Shown here one piece after another: positions 47,471 through 55,961 of a stretch of DNA of 57,084 nucleotides (positions within the stretch are counted from its first letter, which is position 1; each line of letters opens with the position of its first letter). Both the position numbers and the translations under genes were made by a program. The notes beneath the pieces were generated by a model. The model saw nothing but the letters and a program-made list of their open reading frames with translations, was not told where the DNA came from and did no database searches. This DNA comes from an uncultured Robiginitomaculum sp. (GTDB lineage Bacteria; Pseudomonadota; Alphaproteobacteria; Caulobacterales; Maricaulaceae): assembly GCA_938010385.1 (NCBI GenBank), contig CALLVD010000008.1, forward strand, positions 1 through 57,084, in the 5' to 3' direction.

Positions 47471-47638
47471 ATGGAAAGCGAACATATTAAAAGCGCCGCA
47501 AACAAACTGACAGGCAAAGCCAAGGAAAAGCTTGGTGAGACCGTCGACGACAAGTCACTTGAGCTTAAGGGCAAAGCCCAACAGCTAAAGGGCGACGCGC
47601 AAAACATCCTCGGCGACGCCAAAGACGCTGTTGAGTAA
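47471..47638 (+). CDS. CsbD family stress protein
   Basis: 55 aa hand translation MESEHIKSAANKLTGKAKEKLGETVDDKSLELKGKAQQLKGDAQNILGDAKDAVE. Confidence 0.9.
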   Translation: MESEHIKSAANKLTGKAKEKLGETVDDKSLELKGKAQQLKGDAQNILGDAKDAVE

Positions 47639-47685
47639 AACAGAAAAATTTATACCCGCAATGTTCTGTGAAACATAGCAACGGA

Positions 47686-47715
47686 AAAGCCCGCTAAGAT
47701 TTAGCGGGCTTTTTG
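47686..47715. terminator. Rho-independent terminator
   Basis: AAAGCCCGCTAA-ga-TTAGCGGGCTTTTT. Confidence 0.9.
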
Positions 47716-47798
47716 CGTGCCGGGGTGTGCGTTGCGCGGGCCATAGAGGGTCGCATCGCTCCCATTGGCAGAGCGAGAAGCGGGCCTTTGCGGTAAAA

Positions 47799-48854
47799 TT
47801 ACTCGACAATGGCGACGGTTATCGCATTGCCCAGATCTGTGCGCGCATCGCTCAGCGTCAGATAACCGGTATCAGGATTGACAGACCAAAGGCCGACATG
47901 GCCCTTATTGGTCGCCGTAATAATATAGTCACCGCCCGGGGACATGGCCCAATCGCGGACCTCCCCAAACCCCATCGGGACAATACCGGCTTGCGTCAGT
48001 GAGCGGTCCGGCTTGACGTCAAAAAAGGCCATATCCTGATTGACCCGATTAAAGGCATAGACGCGCCGCCCGTCGGGCGCGACGTGAATATCGCTGCTGC
48101 GGTTCATCGCGCCATCTGTTGTAGTCGCGATGACCTGCTTGGGCGGCTGCTTGACCGCGCCTGTAGCGACGTCAATGTCAAAGACAGCCACTTCGCTGCT
48201 ATGCTCAAGCAGCAAGTAAAGCGCATCGCCGCTCGGATGGAAATCCAAATGGCGCGGGCCGCCGGGCACGGTGACAATGGGCGGCGTTATCGGCGTGACC
48301 GTGCCGGCCGCTTGATTGACCGTGAATTGACGCAGTATATCATCCCGGCATCCGGCGTAGGCAAATTTACCGCTCGGGTGGACGCGAAATTGGTGAGCCT
48401 CGCTGCACGGAAAATCTTGCGGCGCGGAAAATGTCTCCCCGTCAAAGCGCCGCGCGGTCAGGCGTTTGTCCGGAAAATGCGCGGTGAAAACCATGGCACC
48501 GTCAGCGCTTGTTTCGACCGCTGTCGCGCCTCTGCCCGCTTGCGCGCTTGCAATCGGCGTAATTTCAGCCCCGTTTAGACTTAGCGCAGACGCAGTCAGC
48601 TTATTCGGGTGCAGCGAATAAAGCGTATCGCCGTTGACACGAACATAATGCGCATTTGTATTGTCAGTCTGCGTCTGTCCTGTGAATTTCAGTGTTGTCG
48701 GACTGTAAGTCAGGATTGTTGTCGGGCCTTTGTTCGCGCCGATTATGACGTGACTCTCACTCCCGGCTGCCGGGCCGGACGCCGGCTGAGATGAACAGGC
48801 GCAGAGCACGCCCGCTGCCGTAATAACGGTCAATGATTTAAACAGGCTCAACAT
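47799..48854 (-). CDS. Lactonase family beta-propeller lipoprotein (6-phosphogluconolactonase-like)
   Basis: Repeated YVTN/lactonase blades (PGGPRHLDFHPSGDALYLLLEHSSEVAVFDID); lipobox LCAC; start set at MLSLFKS. Confidence 0.82.
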   Translation of the reverse strand: MLSLFKSLTVITAAGVLCACSSQPASGPAAGSESHVIIGANKGPTTILTYSPTTLKFTGQTQTDNTNAHYVRVNGDTLYSLHPNKLTASALSLNGAEITPIASAQAGRGATAVETSADGAMVFTAHFPDKRLTARRFDGETFSAPQDFPCSEAHQFRVHPSGKFAYAGCRDDILRQFTVNQAAGTVTPITPPIVTVPGGPRHLDFHPSGDALYLLLEHSSEVAVFDIDVATGAVKQPPKQVIATTTDGAMNRSSDIHVAPDGRRVYAFNRVNQDMAFFDVKPDRSLTQAGIVPMGFGEVRDWAMSPGGDYIITATNKGHVGLWSVNPDTGYLTLSDARTDLGNAITVAIVE

Positions 48855-48925
48855 TTTTACCCCACAATATTTTTCTATTTTCTTGCACCTTAAGGCTTTG
48901 GCCGCCGCGCACAATCACTGAAAAG

Positions 48926-48950
48926 GGAACGCTAGTGCGACCGGTGCGTT
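48926..48950 (+). promoter_or_regulatory. EcfG-type promoter (GGAAC-N16-CGTT)
   Basis: GGAAC gctagtgcgaccggtg CGTT upstream of creA. Confidence 0.75.
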
Positions 48951-48988
48951 TCAACCGTGAACCAAAAGATTAAAAAAAGAGAGATCCG

Positions 48989-49483
48989 ATGAAAACTGCC
49001 GCTTTAACTGCCCGATGCGCCCTTGCCTTAACGACCGTATGGCTTGCCGCTTGCGGAGGTTTAAGCGGCGGCGATGTCGCTGAAATCAACAATGATTGGA
49101 CCGGAAACGAGATTAAGATTGAGAGCTTTGAGGACGAAAAAGTCAGCGGCGTCACCTGCCATATGGCGCATTTTGACCGCGGCGTCATAGACCGTCTTCG
49201 GCGCGGCGATTGGTTTGAAAACCCGTCAAACGGCTCAATCTCTTGCGGCGTAACCGGCCCGGTGGTGATCGGCGATATATCCAAAAGCAAAGGCGGCGAG
49301 GAAGTGTTTCGCCAACGCCAAAGCATTATCTTTAAAAAGCTCGCTGTGCGCCGCGTCTGGGATGCTAAAAACAACACGCTGGTTTATTTGGTATATTCAC
49401 GCCAAATCGTTGACGGTTCGGCCAAGATGAGTATTGCGAGCGTTCCGCTTTTTGGTCACGATGTGACACGCACCGGAGGCTAA
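48989..49483 (+). CDS. creA: CreA family protein
   Basis: NDWTGNEIKIESFEDEKVSGVTCHMAHFDRGVIDRL and TLVYLVYSRQIVDGSAKMSIASVPL are characteristic of CreA. Confidence 0.9.
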   Translation: MKTAALTARCALALTTVWLAACGGLSGGDVAEINNDWTGNEIKIESFEDEKVSGVTCHMAHFDRGVIDRLRRGDWFENPSNGSISCGVTGPVVIGDISKSKGGEEVFRQRQSIIFKKLAVRRVWDAKNNTLVYLVYSRQIVDGSAKMSIASVPLFGHDVTRTGG

Positions 49484-49484
49484 A

Positions 49485-49901
49485 GTGAGCGAAGACTATA
49501 CTGACGCGGATGAACTTTCTGTTCGCGCCATAGAAAATTTGGCAGGATTGATGGATAGCCGTTTTACCCTGCCGGGCACGAATATCAGTCTGGGCCTGGA
49601 TACAATTATCGGCCTTATTCCCGGTATTGGTGACACAATCGGTCTTGGCGTGTCAGGCTATATCATCGCCCGCTCTGCCAAGCTTGGCGTCCCGAAGCGT
49701 AAGCTGGCGCGTATGGGGATGAACAGCGGGATTGACTGGGCTATCGGCACGATACCGCTTATCGGTGATATCTTCGATGTGGGCTGGAAAGCCAATAATC
49801 GCAATGCCGCGATTTTGCGCAATCATCATAACAAAGTTCAGGCCAAGCGCCGCAAGTCCTCTGACCCCGTGACGATCGACCCGAACGAAAAGTTTATTTA
49901 A
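49485..49901 (+). CDS. DUF4112 domain protein
   Basis: ENLAGLMDSRFTLPGTNISLGLDTIIGLIPGIGDTIGLGVSGYI, GTIPLIGDIFDVGWKANNRNAAIL. Confidence 0.87.
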   Translation: MSEDYTDADELSVRAIENLAGLMDSRFTLPGTNISLGLDTIIGLIPGIGDTIGLGVSGYIIARSAKLGVPKRKLARMGMNSGIDWAIGTIPLIGDIFDVGWKANNRNAAILRNHHNKVQAKRRKSSDPVTIDPNEKFI

Positions 49902-50113
49902 GCCTTAGAAACTTCGCTGTGAGATTTTAGCACGGCGTCACCGTCATCTTGTTTGATGTAGTAAGCCGGCTCATCATCAGACGCCTTGCGGGTGACTTCA
50001 TTGCCTTTAATTTTGCGGGTAACTTTTTCGGTATAGACCGTATCAATTTTTCCGGTCGCTGTGCCGCTGCCCCAGTTCCATTCAACCTGAGTGCCTTTAG
50101 AATATCCTGACAT
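49898..50113 (-). CDS. DUF2945 (HVA1/TUDOR-like) protein
   Basis: MSGYSKGTQVEWNWGSGTATGKIDTVYTEKVTRKIKGNEVTRKASDDEPAYYIKQDDGDAVLKSHSEV; shorter start than the ORF track, placed downstream of the promoter. Confidence 0.88.
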   Translation of the reverse strand: MSGYSKGTQVEWNWGSGTATGKIDTVYTEKVTRKIKGNEVTRKASDDEPAYYIKQDDGDAVLKSHSEVSKA

Positions 50114-50139
50114 AACTTGCTCCTGTGTTGTGCTTATCA

Positions 50140-50164
50140 TACGCGGCGAGCGCGCATCCGTTCC
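50140..50164 (-). promoter_or_regulatory. EcfG-type promoter (GGAAC-N16-CGTA)
   Basis: Minus strand GGAAC ggatgcgcgctcgccg CGTA, 26 bp upstream of the DUF2945 start. Confidence 0.72.
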
Positions 50165-50230
50165 GCGCAATCGCCGGAACATTAGGCCGCCCTGCGCATT
50201 GATTTCGCAGCAACACTGAAAGGATAGCCC

Positions 50231-50374
50231 ATGGCCAATGACACAATCGAAAAACGCACAGCCGAGAATAAGACAGGCGCCTTATACGACAATAAGGTTG
50301 TTCACCTGTCATCGCAAAAGGCCGCGCAAAATCTGAAAGACGCGGCGGCTGAGCAATTCGGCGAAGAAGAATAA
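50231..50374 (+). CDS. Small hypothetical protein (47 aa)
   Basis: MANDTIEKRTAENKTGALYDNKVVHLSSQKAAQNLKDAAAEQFGEEE; divergent from the DUF2945 gene. Confidence 0.55.
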   Translation: MANDTIEKRTAENKTGALYDNKVVHLSSQKAAQNLKDAAAEQFGEEE

Positions 50375-50375
50375 A

Positions 50376-50452
50376 TGGTCGGAGTAGCAGGATTCGAACC
50401 TGCGACCCCTAAGCCCCCAGCTTAGTGCGCTACCGGACTGCGCTATACTCCG
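50376..50452 (-). tRNA. tRNA-Pro (anticodon GGG)
   Basis: Minus strand CGGAGTATAGCGCAGTCCGGTAGCGCACTAAGCTGGGGGCTTAGGGGTCGCAGGTTCGAATCCTGCTACTCCGACCA: 7-bp acceptor stem, GGTTCGAATCC T-arm, CTGGGGG anticodon loop, encoded CCA. Confidence 0.95.
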
Positions 50453-50569
50453 ACGTAAAGATTTAAGGCCTGATTTCACATAGCGTGAGATCGGGCCTTT
50501 TCCGATTGGGCGGTTATAAGGAGCGCGCCTTCGCCCCGCAATACCAAAGACTGCGAAACGGCGCAGGCA

Positions 50570-51163
50570 TCACGTCTTTTTTTGATATTTTTCCCAGCGA
50601 CCGCGCAGGCCTTTCAGCTTATCTAAAGCCACCGTCAAATCTGCCTCGGATTGCGCGCTGATTTGCGGCGCAGCCGGCGGCGCGGGGGTAAACGGTACGA
50701 CGGTCGGCTGCACGCCTTCGTCTTGAATTTGGGCAGTAGCCGGCGACGGCGGCGCGGCAAGCACCTGTTTCGCGGCAGGCGCAAATTCGGGCTTGGGCGG
50801 AATGCCGGGCTTAATTCTGTCAGGGACAAGATCGCGCTGCTCTATCGGACGCGAGGGTCGGCGCTCGGCGGCTGAATGGCCAAGTTCGACAACGCTTTGC
50901 GCGCCTTTAACTTTAATCAGTTTTTGAACGTCTTTGATTTTGTGTTTTTCATCATGGAGAAGAATGCGAAGGCCGCGCAGAAAATCGATATCCTCGGGAC
51001 GGTAAAACCGCCGTCCGCCGCCCCTTGTGACCGGCTGCAAATCCGGAAATTTGGCTTCCCAAAACCGCAAGACATGTGGCTTTAAATCAAGCTCATCTCC
51101 GGCTTCGCTGATAGTGCGAAAGGCGCGACTGGACTTATTTTGCATACTTATATCCTTCGGCAA
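50570..51163 (-). CDS. MerR family transcriptional regulator
   Basis: FRTISEAGDELDLKPHVLRFWEAKFPDLQPVTRGGGRRFYRPEDIDFLRGLRILLHDEKHKIKDVQKLI; located next to ihfA. Confidence 0.93.
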   Translation of the reverse strand: MPKDISMQNKSSRAFRTISEAGDELDLKPHVLRFWEAKFPDLQPVTRGGGRRFYRPEDIDFLRGLRILLHDEKHKIKDVQKLIKVKGAQSVVELGHSAAERRPSRPIEQRDLVPDRIKPGIPPKPEFAPAAKQVLAAPPSPATAQIQDEGVQPTVVPFTPAPPAAPQISAQSEADLTVALDKLKGLRGRWEKYQKKT

Positions 51164-51268
51164 GCGGCATGGCGCATAAAGGCGCGGGCTTATCGTCTTG
51201 ATATTATAGCTGATTCGCGCCCCATTTCATAATGCAAGGCAAAGGGCAGCGCGGCGCGCAGATTACTG

Positions 51269-51583
51269 CTATTTTTTTGCCGCGGCGGTCAGGGATGCAT
51301 TGACCCGGTCTTTGAGTACATTTGACGGTTTGAACACCAAAACGCGGCGCGATGTAATCGGGACTTCTTCGCCGGTTTTCGGGTTGCGCCCGATCCGTTC
51401 GGATTTATCGCGCAGAGAGAACGTGCCAAAACCGGCAAATTTTACCGTTTCGCCGCGCAGCAATGCGCCAATCATATGATCTAGGATAGACTCAACAAGA
51501 GATGCCGATTCAGCACGCGACAAGCCAATCTCACGATAAACGGCTTCGGTCAGGTCAGCGCGGGTGACAGTATTTGTGCTCAT
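51269..51583 (-). CDS. ihfA: Integration host factor subunit alpha
   Basis: [81 protein letters not shown]. Confidence 0.95.
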   Translation of the reverse strand: MSTNTVTRADLTEAVYREIGLSRAESASLVESILDHMIGALLRGETVKFAGFGTFSLRDKSERIGRNPKTGEEVPITSRRVLVFKPSNVLKDRVNASLTAAAKK

Positions 51584-51704
51584 ATCGATATCGCTTTAAA
51601 GCGCCCCTCAGTCTTAAGACTTAAGCGCGGCAGGGCGCATTTGGCAAGAAAAAACCTTATAAAACAGTCTCAAAAACTTAAAATCAGGCTAAAGTGTCCG
51701 CCGG

Positions 51705-52682
51705 TTAATAGCCAATCAAGGCCGCGCCCCATGTAAATCCGCCGCCAAAGGCCTCCAGCATAATCAGATCGCCGCGCTTTATGCGCCCGTCGTTTTTAGC
51801 GGCCATAAAGGCCAGCGGAACGGAGGCCGCCGATGTATTGGCATGGCTTGCTACAGTGGAAATCACCTTATCAGCGTCCACGCCAAGTTTTTTAGCAACG
51901 CCCGCCAATATGCGCTGATTGGCCTGATGCGGGACGAACCAATCAATCTCGGTAGTATCAATGCCGGCATTATCCGCGCAGGTTTGAATTGCGCCGGAAA
52001 TATCAGTGACCGCATGGCGAAACACCTGATTGCCCAGCATACGCAAATGCCCGACCGTTTGCGTGCGAGACGGGCCGCCATCCACATAAAGCATATCGCG
52101 GTGCCGCCCGTCAGAGCGGATAAAGCTGCTGATCACGCCCTTACCCTTGCCGTTATCATCGCTGCCGGCGGCAGAGAGGACAAACGCCCCGGCCCCGTCG
52201 CCGAACAGCACACAAGTCGTGCGGTCTTCCCAGTCCAGTATGCGCGAGAACGTCTCTGCGCCAATCAGCAGAGCGTGCTTGGCCTGCCCGGCCTTAATCA
52301 TGGAATCCACGACGGTGACGCCGTAGATAAAGCCGCTGCAAACCGCCTGCACGTCAAAGGCTGCGCCATGGGTCATGCCGAGCGCTTCCTGAACGATGGT
52401 CGCCGTAGACGGAAAGGTCAGATCCGGCGTGGTGGTCGCGACAACGATTAAATCAATATCGTCCGCGCTCAAACCCGCATCTTGCAGCGCAGCCTGCGCC
52501 GCTTCGGTCGCCAGATGAGAGGTAAACTCGCCCTCACCGGCCACGTGGCGCTGCTTTATCCCGGTGCGGGCCTGAATCCATTCGTCGGAGGTATCGACTT
52601 TTTTGGCCAATTCGTCATTGGTCATAATCGTCTGCGGCAAATATCCGCCAACGCCGCTGATGACAGTTTTTAAAGATGACAT
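51705..52682 (-). CDS. fabH: 3-oxoacyl-ACP synthase III (FabH)
   Basis: AFDVQAVCSGFIYG active-site Cys, WFVPHQANQRIL, SHANTSAASVPLA. Confidence 0.96.
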   Translation of the reverse strand: MSSLKTVISGVGGYLPQTIMTNDELAKKVDTSDEWIQARTGIKQRHVAGEGEFTSHLATEAAQAALQDAGLSADDIDLIVVATTTPDLTFPSTATIVQEALGMTHGAAFDVQAVCSGFIYGVTVVDSMIKAGQAKHALLIGAETFSRILDWEDRTTCVLFGDGAGAFVLSAAGSDDNGKGKGVISSFIRSDGRHRDMLYVDGGPSRTQTVGHLRMLGNQVFRHAVTDISGAIQTCADNAGIDTTEIDWFVPHQANQRILAGVAKKLGVDADKVISTVASHANTSAASVPLAFMAAKNDGRIKRGDLIMLEAFGGGFTWGAALIGY

Positions 52683-52691
52683 AGATGTGCC

Positions 52692-53750
52692 TTAAACTTC
52701 CGCAGCCGACTCAATATCGAGTTCGGCATCATGCAGGCGGGTGAGTGTTTTTTCAATCTCTGCGTTAAAATCACTCTCGGCCAAGCTCATCGCAACGTTG
52801 ATGGCATTGGCGTAGCCTTTGGCATCCGTGCCGCCATGGCTTTTGACAACCACGCCGTTCAGCCCCAAAAACGCCCCGCCGTTAAAATTACGCGGATCAA
52901 TGCGCGCTTTCAGCCGGGAGAACGCCACAGCATTTATCAGCTTGGCAAGCTTGCCGAACACATTGCCGTCCAGCGCGTTTTTCACCAAATCCCCGATAAA
53001 TCGCCCGGTCCCCTCGGCCGTCTTCAGCGCAATATTGCCGGTAAAGCCGTCCGTGACAATCACGTCGACAGTACCGGTCGAAATGTCATTACCCTCAACA
53101 TAGCCGGCATAATTGAGGCCAAAATCAAGCTCTTGAAACCGCTTATGGGCCGCTTTAATTGTGGCCGTGCCTTTTTCCTCCTCGGTCCCGACATTCAGCA
53201 GGCCGACGGACGGCGATGATTTCTTATACAGCGCGCGGTAATAGGCTTCGCCGAGCACTGCAAATTCAGTCAGCTGCGTTTCATCACAATCAATATTGGC
53301 GCCGATATCAAGCACGATGCATTGCCCGCCCGCGCGCGGCCACACGCCGGCAATGGCCGGGCGCTGCACGCCCTCTTTCATGCGTAATTGCAGTTTTGAC
53401 ATGGCCATCAGCGCGCCGGTATTGCCGGCCGATATAGCCACGCGGGCCTCGCCGGCTTTGACGGCCGCAATGGAATTCCACATAGAGCTGCCCTTGCCGC
53501 GCCGCAGGGCTTGGCCCGGCTTTTCATCCATGGCCACCGCCTTGTCCGAATGCACGATTTCGCTGCGCGCTTTGGTCAGCGGCGCTTTTTTCAGAAGTTT
53601 TTCAATCGCGGCCTGATCACCGTGGAGCAGAAAGCGCGCGGCGCGGCTTTTGCCGTCCGTTTTTAAAAACCGCTCACAGCCGGCAATGACGATGCCGGGC
53701 GCGTCGTCCCCGCCCATGACATCCACAGAAATAATAACGCCTTCAAGCAT
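52692..53750 (-). CDS. plsX: Phosphate acyltransferase PlsX
   Basis: ISVDVMGGDDAPGIVIAG, SAGNTGALMAMSKLQLR, VTDGFTGNIALKTAEGT. Confidence 0.96.
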   Translation of the reverse strand: MLEGVIISVDVMGGDDAPGIVIAGCERFLKTDGKSRAARFLLHGDQAAIEKLLKKAPLTKARSEIVHSDKAVAMDEKPGQALRRGKGSSMWNSIAAVKAGEARVAISAGNTGALMAMSKLQLRMKEGVQRPAIAGVWPRAGGQCIVLDIGANIDCDETQLTEFAVLGEAYYRALYKKSSPSVGLLNVGTEEEKGTATIKAAHKRFQELDFGLNYAGYVEGNDISTGTVDVIVTDGFTGNIALKTAEGTGRFIGDLVKNALDGNVFGKLAKLINAVAFSRLKARIDPRNFNGGAFLGLNGVVVKSHGGTDAKGYANAINVAMSLAESDFNAEIEKTLTRLHDAELDIESAAEV

Positions 53751-53814
53751 ATACAGCCGACTCCCTTTGCTGCGCCCTGTCTACAGCACGCGCGCCGGCC
53801 TGACTACCGCCAAG

Positions 53815-54342
53815 TCAGCCCGCGATAAAGGGCGCGAAGCTGACCTGTCGGGATTTTAACGCAGGCAGTTCCATAGCATCCACGCCGGCGTAGGATTGCG
53901 CGATGTAATCGCTCAGGGCGCGAGTAAAATCGTCGTCCCCGTCCGGCAGAAGATTGCTTTTTATCGTCTCCGTCAGTGACGCTTCGCCGTGCAGAGCCTG
54001 CGTATAGGCCTTCGTGCGCTCAAAAAACAGCGAGATCATCGGCTTGATGCGCCGGGAAATCCCGGTATCGGCCAGGCCCTCTTCGCGCATAGCGATATTA
54101 AAGTCCTGCACCATCACGTCATAGAGCGCTTGGTTAAGCTGACGGCCTTCGTCACCGAATTTTTGCGCCGCCGCCATAATTACCGTCATATGCAGGGTCA
54201 GAAGGTCGATGCGGCCGTTATAACTGTCATCAACCTTCCCGGCCCCGTAAAACGCCGGCAAGCGCGATTGCTTTAAGCATTCTGTGTAAAGACCGGCGGC
54301 AGCGATATCCTCGCCCCGGCGTTTGAAAAGCTTACCAAACAT
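53815..54342 (-). CDS. Ubiquinol-cytochrome c chaperone family protein (CBP3-like)
   Basis: LYTECLKQSRLPAFYGAGKVDDSYNGRIDLLTLHMTVIM, LYDVMVQDFNIAMREEGLADTGISRRIKPM. Confidence 0.9.
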   Translation of the reverse strand: MFGKLFKRRGEDIAAAGLYTECLKQSRLPAFYGAGKVDDSYNGRIDLLTLHMTVIMAAAQKFGDEGRQLNQALYDVMVQDFNIAMREEGLADTGISRRIKPMISLFFERTKAYTQALHGEASLTETIKSNLLPDGDDDFTRALSDYIAQSYAGVDAMELPALKSRQVSFAPFIAG

Positions 54343-54433
54343 GAAATCCTCTTAAATCTGCAGCCTTCACGCTTGCATGCGCGCCCGAGCTTGGTTAGGT
54401 CATATCAACCTTACAGTATATAGGAAGCGGTCA

Positions 54434-54937
54434 ATGGCCTCTGCACTGATTAAAACTGTCGCAGCTGCGGCGCTGATAATGGGATTTGGGCTCTCGGCCT
54501 GTAACCCGACCTTGCGGACACACGGCTATGTGCCGACAGAAAAAGACAAGCCCCAGGAAATTGAGCCCGGCGCCGATACCAAAGCCACCGTGCTGGCGCG
54601 CCTCGGCAATCCGTCTACCACCGGGACTTTCGAGCAAGAGACATGGTATTACATGTCATCGGTACGTCAGCGTCTGGCCTATCTGCGCCCGATTACCGAA
54701 GAACGCCAAATCACAGCCGTCGTCTTTAACGATGACGGCCAAGTCCAAGCGGTCGCCGAATACGGCCTTGAAGACGGACGCATCGTCAACTTTGTCGGCC
54801 GCGAAACCCCGACGCGCGGACGCGAGCTCTCCGTACTCGAACAAATCTTCGGCACAATCGGCCGTCTGCCGACCGACAGCCTGACCGGCAATCGCCAAAC
54901 ACCCGGGGGGGGAGGCGGCCCGGGCAGCGGACGCTAA
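54434..54937 (+). CDS. bamE: Outer membrane assembly lipoprotein BamE (SmpA/OmlA)
   Basis: Lipobox LSAC, RTHGYVP..., ARLGNPSTTGTFEQETWYYMSS; start set at MASALIKT. Confidence 0.92.
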   Translation: MASALIKTVAAAALIMGFGLSACNPTLRTHGYVPTEKDKPQEIEPGADTKATVLARLGNPSTTGTFEQETWYYMSSVRQRLAYLRPITEERQITAVVFNDDGQVQAVAEYGLEDGRIVNFVGRETPTRGRELSVLEQIFGTIGRLPTDSLTGNRQTPGGGGGPGSGR

Positions 54938-54960
54938 GTCCGCCTGCCCTGACCCGCTGC

Positions 54961-54995
54961 AAAGCCCGGCCGCATATACGCGCCGGGCTTTTTTT
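54961..54995 (+). terminator. Rho-independent terminator after bamE
   Basis: GCCCGGCcgcatatacgcGCCGGGC-TTTTTTT. Confidence 0.85.
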
Positions 54996-55040
54996 GAGGG
55001 GTGAATCCCTGCCGGCTTCCGGCATCATATGCTCCCTTCG

Positions 55041-55147
55041 CTCATCCCGGCGAAGGCCGGGATCCAAGCGATTTCGCGGATGTCCCAAATTTGAACTGCG
55101 CTAATCGCAGGTTCGGCTTGGATCCCGTTTTTCAACGGGATGAGCGG
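55041..55147. repeat. Inverted pair of short palindromic elements (BIME-like), pair 1
   Basis: CTCATCCCGGCGAAGGCCGGGATCCAAGC (55041..55069) and the opposing GGCTTGGATCCCGTTTTTCAACGGGATGAGCGG (55115..55147). Confidence 0.8.
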
Positions 55148-55327
55148 CGAGAGGCCGGTGCTTGAGCTGAAAACCCAGCGCGAAGACTTGAGGCGGGAAG
55201 TTTGGTGACCGGTACTTGGACCCTTCCAAAATAGGGGGTTCGATTGTCAGGCGTTGTCGGAGGAATATCAGATACAAGCAATTCACGCCTAAAAACCAGT
55301 CTGCCTTGGATATCCTATCTCAAATCC

Positions 55328-55433
55328 GCTCATCCCTGCGGAGGCAGGGATACAGTGGCGCGAATGATGTGTTGAGCTCTCCGGCCTCGATTTGGCCTCG
55401 CCACTTTACCCCTGCCTGCGCAGGGGTGAGCGG
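55328..55433. repeat. Inverted pair of short palindromic elements (BIME-like), pair 2
   Basis: CGCTCATCCCTGCGGAGGCAGGGATACAGTGGCG and, opposing, CGCCACTTTACCCCTGCCTGCGCAGGGGTGAGCGGG. Confidence 0.8.
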
Positions 55434-55640
55434 GTAATGGAGAGATTGTTCGAAATTACGATCCAATGTTATCGACACCAATTCGCTTCCGTCACTGTAT
55501 CCCTTTCTAAACTCGGAGCGCTCAAGTCTGCAGGCTTGGCGCAGTAGGCTCATACCCCCTCGATACAAGCCCCCTCTCACATTCCCCCTTGCATCCCTCA
55601 CCGCCTTACTGTAACAGCACGCTAACACAGTGAGACGGAT

Positions 55641-55961
55641 ATGACGCAAGTGGTGCAAATTGAACGGCAGACGGATGTGGCGACGCGCAGGGCGCTTTTG
55701 GCGCAGGCTATGGCGTCTGTGCCGGATGCGGAAACGCTGGAGCAATTTTTGATTGATCTTTGCACGCCGGCAGAGCTGCGCGCCCTGTCCGAGCGTTGGC
55801 ATGTGGCCAAGCTGCTGGATGCGGGCGAGCTGTCTTACCGCGAAATTAATGCCCGCACGGGCGTATCGACAACAACCATCGGGCGGGTCGCCCGGTTTTT
55901 AAATGAAGAGCCCCACGGCGGATATCGCGCGGCGCTGACAAGATTGAAAGATAAGACATGA
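55641..55961 (+). CDS. YerC/YecD family TrpR-related regulator
   Basis: LIDLCTPAELRALSERWHVAKLLDAGELSYREINARTGVSTTTIGRVARFLN. Confidence 0.93.
   Translation: MTQVVQIERQTDVATRRALLAQAMASVPDAETLEQFLIDLCTPAELRALSERWHVAKLLDAGELSYREINARTGVSTTTIGRVARFLNEEPHGGYRAALTRLKDKT

Noticed and set aside
50467-50502. Hairpin GGCCTGATTTCAC-atagc-GTGAGATCGGGCC as a firm terminator
   Set aside because: Good stem but no strong U-run on the minus strand that would serve the merR transcript; left unannotated.
51843-52451. 202-aa plus-strand ORF
   Set aside because: Antisense shadow of fabH.
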